Of a stretch of DNA of 11,122 nt, positions 5,991 through 11,122 are shown piece by piece. Position numbers and translations under genes: made by a program. Where the stretch lies: contig CAYNLG010000101.1 of the NCBI GenBank assembly GCA_964397995.1, positions 1 to 11,122 of the forward strand. The letters are read 5' to 3'. The stretch's first letter is position 1; every line of letters begins with the position of its first letter. This DNA comes from CAYNLG01 sp964397995 (GTDB taxonomy: Bacteria; Planctomycetota; Phycisphaerae; FEN-1346). The notes under the pieces were generated by a model that searched no databases, was not told the origin of the DNA, and saw nothing but the letters and a program-made list of their open reading frames with translations.

Positions 5991-7367
5991 ATGGCCCTTC
6001 CCGTCGTCGCCATCGTGGGCCGACCCAACGTCGGCAAGTCCAGCCTGCTGAACTGCCTGGCCCGCCACCGCATCGCCATCGTCGAGCCGACCGCCGGCGT
6101 GACGCGCGACCGCGTCTCGACGCTCGTGGAGGCGAACGGCCGGTGGATGGAGCTGGTCGACACCGGCGGCATGGAGTTCGAGACGACGGCCGAACTGGCC
6201 GCCGACGTCACCCGCCAGATCGACACGGCCCTGGCCGAGGCGTCGCTGGTGCTCTTCGTCGTGGACGTCCAGGCGGGACGCCTGCCGCTGGACGAGGAGG
6301 TCGCGACCCGGCTGCGCGCGGTCGAATGCCCGATCATCGTGGCGGCGAACAAGGCCGACAACGACAAGCTGGCGACGGCGGGGGTGGCGGAGTTCTTCGC
6401 CCTGGGCTACGACCCGGTCCTGCCCGTCAGCGCCAAGCACGGGCGCGGGCGGCACGAGCTGATGGACGCCGTGACGGCGGCCCTGGCGGAGGCGGCCGAC
6501 GAGCGGCCGGCCGACGTGGCGATGCGCGTGGCCGTCGTCGGCAAACGCAACGCCGGCAAGAGCACCTTCATCAACGCCCTGGCGGGGTCGGAGCGGGTCA
6601 TCGTCTCGGAAATCCCCGGGACGACGCGCGACGCCATCGACATCCGCTTCGAGAAGGACGGCCTGACGTACATGGCCATCGACACCGCCGGCGTCCGCAA
6701 GAAGAAGTCCCTCCAGGACGACATCGAGTTCTACAGCCTGACCCGCGCGATGAGCTCCATTCGCCGCGCCGACGTCGTGCTCCTCCTGATCGACGCGACC
6801 ACCCCCCTCAGCCGCGTCGACAAGAAACTGGCCGCCGAGGTCGAGGGCGGCCACACGCCGGTGGTCTTCGTGGTCAACAAGTGGGACCTGGCGAAGGGGC
6901 AGGCGACGACGGGCGAGTACGCGGACTACCTGACGGCGTCGCTGCCGGGCCTGGCGTACGCGCCGGTGGCGTTCACGACGGCGAAGGACGGGCGGAACGT
7001 GCAGCGGACGGTCGACCTGGCCCGGTCACTGTTCAAGCAGGCCCGGACCCGGGTGCCGACGGCGGAGCTGAACGAGGTGGTCGAGGCGACGCTGCGCCGC
7101 AAGCGGCCGCCCTCCCCGCGGACCCGGTTGCCGCGCGTCTACTTCGCCACCCAGGTGGCCGTCCAGCCGCCGACGATCGTGCTCTCGGTCAACGACCCGG
7201 ACCTGTTCAGCCAGAGCTACCGGCGGTACGTGGTGAACCGGTTCCGGGACGAGCTGCCGTTCCCGGAGGTGCCGATCCGGGTGGTGTACCGGGCGCACCG
7301 GGAGAAGGCGAAGAAGGCGGGGAAGCCGCGGGGGCGGGGGCAAAGGCGGCGCCGAGGGCGAGGTTAG
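5991..7367 (+). CDS. der: Ribosome-assembly GTPase Der (EngA)
   Basis: Essential tandem-domain GTPase that assists 50S ribosomal subunit maturation; 458 residues, usual for the family. GTPase domain 1: P-loop GRPNVGKS (10-17), DTGG (57-60), NKAD (120-123), SAK (147-149). GTPase domain 2: P-loop GKRNAGKS (184-191), DTAG (231-234), NKWD (296-299). A KH-like RNA-binding domain follows (about 350-435; YFATQVAVQPPTIVLSVNDP), then a strongly basic Lys/Arg/Gly tail (438-458). The second P-loop departs from the usual GRPNVGKS but keeps the invariant GxxxxGKS pattern, so it should be active. The start gives the normal N-terminus only six residues before the first P-loop strand. No good ribosome binding site is visible, so it may depend on translation from the upstream gene. 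Confidence 0.97.
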   Translation: MALPVVAIVGRPNVGKSSLLNCLARHRIAIVEPTAGVTRDRVSTLVEANGRWMELVDTGGMEFETTAELAADVTRQIDTALAEASLVLFVVDVQAGRLPLDEEVATRLRAVECPIIVAANKADNDKLATAGVAEFFALGYDPVLPVSAKHGRGRHELMDAVTAALAEAADERPADVAMRVAVVGKRNAGKSTFINALAGSERVIVSEIPGTTRDAIDIRFEKDGLTYMAIDTAGVRKKKSLQDDIEFYSLTRAMSSIRRADVVLLLIDATTPLSRVDKKLAAEVEGGHTPVVFVVNKWDLAKGQATTGEYADYLTASLPGLAYAPVAFTTAKDGRNVQRTVDLARSLFKQARTRVPTAELNEVVEATLRRKRPPSPRTRLPRVYFATQVAVQPPTIVLSVNDPDLFSQSYRRYVVNRFRDELPFPEVPIRVVYRAHREKAKKAGKPRGRGQRRRRGRG

Positions 7368-7508
7368 CCGCGTCGCGCGGCCGAGTAACGCCGTGGCGCA
7401 GTAACGGAGTAACGGCAAACAACCGGCGGTCGGCGAGGTCCTCGTCGTTCGTCGTTCGCCGTTCGCTGTTGGCCTTTCATTACGTCACTTCGTCACTGAC
7501 TCACTGCC
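7368..7508. other. Convergent intergenic junction with inverted repeat
   Basis: This 141-base gap separates the converging der and URO-D-family genes. AGTAACGGAGTAACG (7400-7414) can pair with CGTCACTTCGTCACT (7483-7497): 12 Watson-Crick pairs, one G-U pair and two A-C mismatches across 15 positions. AGTAACG occurs twice in the left arm and CGTCACT twice in the right arm, so each arm is itself a short tandem repeat. Between the arms there is a run of related GTCGTTC / CGTTCGC words and a small CGAGG-T-CCTCG hairpin. The position suits a bidirectional transcription stop, but there is no clean U-tract, so that role is inferred. Confidence 0.5.
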
Positions 7509-8645
7509 TCACCGCAGCTCCCCCATCGGCTTCAGGTTCTCGAGGCCCTTGCCCCACACGCGCTTCGCTTCGCGGACGTAGTGGACGTAGTTCGCCAGGG
7601 GCACGTCGGGCGGGACGCGGTGGTCGCAGTGCGGGATGAAGGCCCCTTCCTCCACCAGGTCGGCCAGCCGCTCCACCTCGGCGGTGATCGCCTCCGGCGT
7701 CGTCGCGAGGATCCGCTTGCTGAAGCCCCCGCGCATCAGCAGCTCTTTGCCGAACGTGCGGCGCAGCTCGTACGGGTCGTGCCAGTCGCCGATCTCGACC
7801 GGGAACATGCAGTTGACGCCGCACGCGAGCCACACGGGAAGGAGGGCGTCGATCTTCCCGTCGCAGTCGAGCATCACGACCTCGGTGCCGTGGGCGCGGG
7901 CCAGGTCGGTGATGCGGCGGTAGTGCGGCCCGCAGATTTCGCGGAACATCGTCGGCCCGATGAGCGGCCCGCGGTTGAAGGCGATGTCCTCCCACATGCG
8001 GACGTAGTCGAACGTCACCCCGGCCGCGTCGGCCGCCTCGAACCGGGCCGTCAGACCCGCCACCGCGCAGTCGCCGAGGCGCTCGACCATCTCCTCGACC
8101 AGCGCCCGGTCGTCGTAGAGCAGCAGGCTCAGCCGCTCGATGCCGATCCAGTCGCGGAGCCAGCCGTACAGGCTGCCCGCCCCGATGGCCAGCGGCCAGG
8201 TCCGCCCGGCATCGGCGTGCGGGGCCAGCTGCTCGGCCAGGTCGTCGGGCACGCGGCAAGGGTCGGCGGGCCGGAGCCGGTCGCGGTACAGGGGCCAGGT
8301 GTCGCGGCCCGTGAGGAGGTGCTCGACCGGGTCCGGGATGGTGACCGAGTGCTTGTGCTGTTTCTCGACGACGCCGTCGCTTCGCCGCACGTACCGGTAC
8401 CGGGCGTCCTCGCGGACGACCTCGGAGGGGAACCCGGGGCAGAGGCCGGCCCCGCCGTCGAGGCCGGTGTCGAAGGCGTCCATGCCGAAGAAGTCGGCGG
8501 CCTTGCGGTGGGTGTCCACCTCGGCGGGGAGGCCCTCGCCGTGCCAGCGGTCGAGGGTCTGGGCCCAGAAACCGAAGTCCCACATGGGGCATCGGTCGCG
8601 GGGCTGGTACCGCATGGTGGCGAGGAACCGCTCGCGGTCGTTCAT
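7509..8645 (-). CDS. Uroporphyrinogen decarboxylase (URO-D) family protein, probably not HemE
   Basis: A 378-residue protein with the overall pattern of URO-D-fold enzymes: an early NDRERFLATMRYQPRDRCP segment, a central MWEDIAFNRGPLIGPTMFREI (218-237), MLDCDGKIDALLP (258-270), and the late family stretch FIPHCDHRVPPDVPLANYVHYVREAKRVWG (336-365). Authentic HemE has a near-N-terminal arginine-rich substrate motif like RPVWxMRQAGR; here the equivalent place reads DRCPMWDFGFWAQ (17-29), without the RQAGR arginines. It therefore more likely belongs with the many URO-D paralogues that include corrinoid/methyl-transfer enzymes. His339, Cys340 and His342 are possible metal ligands, though this is inferred. 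The start is supported by GGAAGG (8652-8657) six bases upstream and by a promoter. It is a single gene facing der. Confidence 0.88.
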   Translation of the reverse strand: MNDRERFLATMRYQPRDRCPMWDFGFWAQTLDRWHGEGLPAEVDTHRKAADFFGMDAFDTGLDGGAGLCPGFPSEVVREDARYRYVRRSDGVVEKQHKHSVTIPDPVEHLLTGRDTWPLYRDRLRPADPCRVPDDLAEQLAPHADAGRTWPLAIGAGSLYGWLRDWIGIERLSLLLYDDRALVEEMVERLGDCAVAGLTARFEAADAAGVTFDYVRMWEDIAFNRGPLIGPTMFREICGPHYRRITDLARAHGTEVVMLDCDGKIDALLPVWLACGVNCMFPVEIGDWHDPYELRRTFGKELLMRGGFSKRILATTPEAITAEVERLADLVEEGAFIPHCDHRVPPDVPLANYVHYVREAKRVWGKGLENLKPMGELR

Positions 8646-8675
8646 GCCGGACCTTCCATATTTCGGGTCGGGACG

Positions 8676-8704
8676 AGTGTAGGGCCGGACGGGGCGGGCG
8701 TCAA
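8676..8704 (-). promoter_or_regulatory. Sigma70-type promoter of the URO-D-family gene
   Basis: Read on the minus strand: -35 TTGACG (8704-8699), a 17-base spacer, and -10 TACACT (8681-8676). The -35 matches the bacterial consensus at five of six positions and the spacing is ideal. The transcript would start near 8669, about 24 bases ahead of the start codon, with the Shine-Dalgarno GGAAGG in between. Confidence 0.75.
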
Positions 8705-8916
8705 TCGCTTCGGCGACGCCGCTGGCGGGGTCGTGAGGGCCGATGTGGCAAATGGACAGGTGGGATTCAGTACACTTTCGGGCCTTTCAGCCCGTATACG
8801 GGGGCCTGCGCGGGCGTTTGCCCCCGCGGCACGCCGTTTCGGGGCGCCAACCGGGCCGCGAACGCCGCCGGACGGGCCGTATGGCGCCGCCGGCGCGCCG
8901 AACGGCCGCCGAACCG
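8705..8916. other. Divergent control region with palindromes
   Basis: Non-coding DNA between the two divergent promoters. It contains a perfect 12-base palindrome, CCCGTATACGGG (8791-8802), overlapped by a 7-base-arm inverted repeat CGGGGGC (8799-8805) / GCCCCCG (8820-8826). A TACACT word at 8771-8776 copies the -10 of the URO-D-family promoter but has no -35 at a proper distance. Beyond these I see nothing; the open frames crossing it have no recognisable protein content. Confidence 0.5.
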
Positions 8917-8945
8917 TTGCTGGCCGCCCCCTCCGCGGCTATAAT
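8917..8945 (+). promoter_or_regulatory. Near-consensus sigma70-type promoter of the pseudopilin cluster
   Basis: -35 TTGCTG (8917-8922), a 17-base spacer and a perfect -10 TATAAT (8940-8945). It is the most consensus-like promoter in the window. Transcription would begin near 8952, giving a leader of about 44 bases that carries AAGGAG (8982-8987), eight bases before the ATG at 8996. Confidence 0.8.
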
Positions 8946-8995
8946 GCCGACGGACGGACACGAAGCGCGCCCTGGCGGCGCAAGGAGCCGACCTG

Positions 8996-9718
8996 ATGAA
9001 AGGCCTGAGACGGCAACGCCGTGGCGGTTTCACGCTGACCGAGATCCTGATGGCCATCGGCATCCTCGGCGTCGGGATGACCATGGTGGCGTCGGTCTTT
9101 CCCGTGGCCATCAGCGAGAGCCGCCGCAGCGACGAGATGACCCGAGCCAGCCTCTGTGCCCGGTCGGTGGCGGCCATGCTGCGGGCCCGCCGCCGCGCGG
9201 TCATCCGCTGGGCCCTCCGCGAGGCCAACCGGGTGACGCAGCGGATGCCGGACTCGGCCCTGCCCCAGTCGCTGGCCGTCTACAGCCCCGGCGAGTTCCT
9301 GTACCAGGAAGACCGCACGTACCCGGAAGCGGACTACGCCTGGGACGCCGGCCACTTCACGGCCATGGTGTACATGACGCCGCTCTCGGAGACCGGCCCC
9401 TGGCGGACGACCATCCTGGTGATGCGGGCCCAGGGGGCGCGGCCGCTGGAGGGCCGCGACTACGGCCAGTGGGAGGACGAGGACCTTGTGACCCGGGCCG
9501 GGCCGGGCGGCTACATCCAGGACACGCGAATGGGGCGCGGCGAGGCGTACCTGGTCGACGAGGTCGAAGGCACCAGCGCCAGCCTCACGAGCCGCGACAT
9601 CTATGTGGCCCCGCGCAAGCTGTGGACCGACTCCGGCAGCGGCGACGGCGAGGCCCAGACCACGTGGACCAGCCATGCCCGCGCCGTGGCCGCCTACCAC
9701 ACGATCATTGGGGAGTGA
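8996..9718 (+). CDS. Type IV pilin-like minor pseudopilin (GspI-position)
   Basis: A 240-residue protein with a canonical prepilin-peptidase site. The short basic leader MKGLRRQRRGG is followed by FTLTEILMAIGILGVG: cleavage after Gly11 leaves Phe as the N-methylated first residue, with Glu at mature position 5 (Glu16). The hydrophobic helix runs to about residue 34 and should anchor it in the inner membrane before assembly. The globular part is soluble and unrecognised. It is longer than typical GspI. First of three genes in a compact cluster; the next starts four bases after its stop. Expected role: a minor pseudopilin of a type II secretion or pilus-like system, exported and processed by a prepilin peptidase not in this window. 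Assignment to a specific Gsp subunit rests only on gene order. Confidence 0.88.
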   Translation: MKGLRRQRRGGFTLTEILMAIGILGVGMTMVASVFPVAISESRRSDEMTRASLCARSVAAMLRARRRAVIRWALREANRVTQRMPDSALPQSLAVYSPGEFLYQEDRTYPEADYAWDAGHFTAMVYMTPLSETGPWRTTILVMRAQGARPLEGRDYGQWEDEDLVTRAGPGGYIQDTRMGRGEAYLVDEVEGTSASLTSRDIYVAPRKLWTDSGSGDGEAQTTWTSHARAVAAYHTIIGE

Positions 9719-9722
9719 GCCG

Positions 9723-10655
9723 ATGCATCGCACGTTGCACCACACGCGGACCCGGCGACGCCGGGCGGGGTTCACCCTGGTCGAGCTGGTGACGGCGGCG
9801 GCGCTGATGACCATCATGATGGCCGGCGTCGTCGAGGTCTTCGGCATCATCACCACCACCGCCGGCGAGGCCGAGGCCATCAGCTACGCCCACCAGCAAC
9901 TCCGGGCGGTCCTGGACCACCTGAACCGCGACCTGCGGGGCCTGTCGCGCCAAAACTACCTCCGCATCAGCCCCGACACCCACACCAGCAGCGGCGCCGA
10001 GTACCACCGCGACGCCCTCGCCTTCGTCAGCGTCGGCGAGTGGACCGGCCTCCAGGGCTCCCGTTCCACCGGCGCCGAGGTCCTCTACACCAACTACGTC
10101 ACCACCCCCGACGCCTTCCTCCAGGTGGACGGCGAGTCGGTGGACCCGCGGCGGGGCGTGCTGGGGCGAGGCGTGTGGGTGCTCTCGGGGCGGCAGGGCA
10201 CCGTGGCCGACTTCGAGGAGGCCTCCGGCGCCCGCGTCCCGGGCGAACTGGCCGCCGCCCCAAGCCTCAGCCGGCCCGTCCGCGCCGGCGACCAGATGGT
10301 CGTCTACCCGTGGAGCGACGGGCGCGGCGTAACGGGGCCGGAGTCGGTCACCCTTCGGCGCGTCATGGCCACCTGCGCCAGCGAGTTCTTCGTCGAGTAC
10401 TGGAAGGACTGGGTCACCGACGAGGGCTGGGACGAGACGTCGCCGGGCGGCGGCCAGTGGGTGTCGACGGAGCGGGACGACCTGCCCCTGGCGGAGATCG
10501 AGGAGCTCTTCGACACCGAGGAGACCGGCGTCTGGCCGAAGGCCATCCGCGTCACCATCGCCGTCCACGATCCCAAGGACCTCAGCCCCGCCGAGTCGGG
10601 CGAACGCTTCCGCGGGTACGTGCTGCAGGAGGTCTTCTACCTCGGCGACCCGTGA
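9723..10655 (+). CDS. Type IV pilin-like minor pseudopilin (GspJ/PilW-position)
   Basis: A 310-residue protein starting at ATG 9723, although the frame is open further upstream into the preceding gene. The chosen start has GGGGAG (9710-9715) seven bases ahead and gives a normal 16-residue basic leader. Peptidase site: RRRRAG then FTLVELVTAAALMTIMMAG, with Glu21 at mature position 5. The helix is followed by AHQQLRAVLDHLNRDLRGLSR (about 52-72), reminiscent of the LNRDLR-type helix in GspJ and PilW proteins, which supports a GspJ-like position. It is long for GspJ. The four-base gap to the upstream stop implies translational coupling. Known for the family: GspJ binds GspI and GspK at the pseudopilus tip; that this set does the same is inferred. 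Confidence 0.88.
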   Translation: MHRTLHHTRTRRRRAGFTLVELVTAAALMTIMMAGVVEVFGIITTTAGEAEAISYAHQQLRAVLDHLNRDLRGLSRQNYLRISPDTHTSSGAEYHRDALAFVSVGEWTGLQGSRSTGAEVLYTNYVTTPDAFLQVDGESVDPRRGVLGRGVWVLSGRQGTVADFEEASGARVPGELAAAPSLSRPVRAGDQMVVYPWSDGRGVTGPESVTLRRVMATCASEFFVEYWKDWVTDEGWDETSPGGGQWVSTERDDLPLAEIEELFDTEETGVWPKAIRVTIAVHDPKDLSPAESGERFRGYVLQEVFYLGDP

Positions 10656-10676
10656 GCCGGGCCGCCGCACCTTTCC

Positions 10677-10681
10677 GGAGG
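10677..10681 (+). promoter_or_regulatory. Ribosome binding site fixing the start of the third pilin-like gene
   Basis: GGAGG lies seven bases before the ATG at 10689, within the 33-base gap after pseudopilin 2. It supports a start that would otherwise rest on a frame interrupted further downstream. Confidence 0.75.
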
Positions 10682-10688
10682 ATAACCC

Positions 10689-11122
10689 ATGAGACGTTGC
10701 GGCTCCGTGCTGGTGGTCGTGCTCGGGCTGCTCGCGATCCTGGCCGTCATCGGCGTGACGTTCATCACGATGAGCGGCGTGGACCGGAGCACCGCCCGGA
10801 GCTTCGCCATCCAGACCCAGTTCACCCTGTCAGCCGACGCGGCCGTCGACTACGTCTGCCACGACCTCGTCACCGACGTCTGGGCCGACGTGGACATCGG
10901 CGGGGGCGGGGGGGGGGCCGGGGGCGACCCGGCGGCCCGCCGGGCGGCAGCGCTGCCGTCAAGATGCTCTTGCGCTACGAGAGCGGCCAGTGGGCCGAGC
11001 CCTTCGACTGCGTCGAGCAGACCCGCTACGAGGTCGACGTCGCCTCCCTCTACGACCAGACCCCCTTCGGCCGCATCTACGCCCGCGGCGCCCAACCACC
11101 CCCCCCCCCCCCCCCCCCCCCC
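10689..11122 (+). CDS. GspK/PilX-like membrane-anchored protein, partial and frameshifted
   Basis: The third gene of the pseudopilin cluster, cut by the end of the window. It opens MRRCGSVLVVVLGLLAILAVIGVTF: a short basic leader, a possible cleavage after Gly5, then a hydrophobic helix without the Glu found at mature position 5 in the other two. Lack of that Glu is characteristic of GspK, which caps the pseudopilus. The region after the helix (SADAAVDYVCHDLV) fits GspK/PilX-like proteins. After a Gly-rich stretch the starting frame gives Ser/Ala/Pro/Arg-rich nonsense, whereas a different frame from about 10934 onward gives convincing protein (KMLLRYESGQWAEPF from 10961). One base added, or two removed, in the G-run at 10908-10917 would join them. 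This is either a sequencing error, a mutation or slippage-based switching. The starting frame happens to stay open to the contig end. Confidence 0.75.
   Translation, partial: MRRCGSVLVVVLGLLAILAVIGVTFITMSGVDRSTARSFAIQTQFTLSADAAVDYVCHDLVTDVWADVDIGGGGGGAGGDPAARRAAALPSRCSCATRAASGPSPSTASSRPATRSTSPPSTTRPPSAASTPAAPNHPPPPPPP
10908..10917 (+). repeat. G10 homopolymer at the frameshift point
   Basis: Ten consecutive G residues, preceded by CGGGGGC and followed by CCGGGGGC. The reading frame that looks like protein changes between the two sides of this tract. Homopolymers of this length are prone both to slippage in cells and to miscounting in sequencing. Confidence 0.9.
11099..11122 (+). repeat. Terminal run of 24 C residues
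   Basis: The contig finishes in an unbroken C-run. Nothing else in the window has a homopolymer of comparable length. It looks like an assembly or sequencing artefact at a contig end; a real Pro-rich coding tract would be expected to mix proline codons. Confidence 0.85.

Noticed and set aside
4490..6367. Long minus-strand frame antisense to tyrS, the oxidoreductase and der
   Set aside because: Three well-identified genes lie on the opposite strand, and the antisense translation shows no family features.
8753..8776. Second plus-strand promoter (TGGACA and TACACT)
   Set aside because: The words are only 12 bases apart, too close for a sigma70 promoter, and no better -35 lies at 16-18 bases.
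7581..8996. Plus-strand open frame antisense to the URO-D-family gene
   Set aside because: The minus-strand product has clear family motifs, a promoter and a ribosome binding site; the plus-strand product has none.
9603..9722. Longer start for pseudopilin 2
   Set aside because: It would overlap the end of pseudopilin 1 and bury the prepilin leader. ATG 9723 has a good ribosome binding site and gives a normal leader length.

Overview
The window is a very GC-rich bacterial contig end, most likely from a planctomycete (Planctomycetota) or a related PVC-group lineage. This is an inference from three things: the intergenic palindromic repeat whose translation gives the familiar spurious peptides TGILPV / HGQDARAT, a set of pseudopilin genes of the kind common in that phylum, and a uroporphyrinogen-decarboxylase-like paralogue. 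No rRNA or tRNA is present to settle the taxonomy. I found no evidence of a new defence or mobile system; most of the window is ordinary chromosomal sequence. The more interesting parts are the non-coding repeats, the promoters and a G-tract frameshift.

Layout. Positions 1-568 hold no convincing gene. They carry two odd-length palindromes, a pair of direct repeats built on CACGGGCAGGATGCCCGTG, and a sigma70-type promoter. A 947-residue UPF0182-family membrane protein (569-3412) follows. After a second promoter with the same -35 and -10 elements come three co-directional genes that probably form an operon: tyrS (3571-4821), a Gfo/Idh/MocA-family oxidoreductase (4901-5953) and the ribosome-assembly GTPase der (5991-7367). 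A convergent junction (7368-7508) holds an imperfect inverted repeat and separates der from a minus-strand URO-D-family gene (7509-8645), which has its own clear promoter. The divergent region 8646-8995 contains a perfect 12-bp palindrome and a near-consensus promoter. That promoter drives a tightly packed cluster: pseudopilin 1 (8996-9718), pseudopilin 2 (9723-10655) and a GspK/PilX-like protein (from 10689, running off the end).

How the genes fit together. tyrS and der are translation housekeeping functions (tRNA charging and 50S assembly), and the oxidoreductase between them has no obvious shared role. The last three genes look like minor pseudopilins in I-J-K order, which would form the tip of a type II secretion or type IV pilus-like machine. 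The third gene changes reading frame in a run of ten G residues, and the contig ends in 24 C residues, so sequence quality at this end is doubtful.
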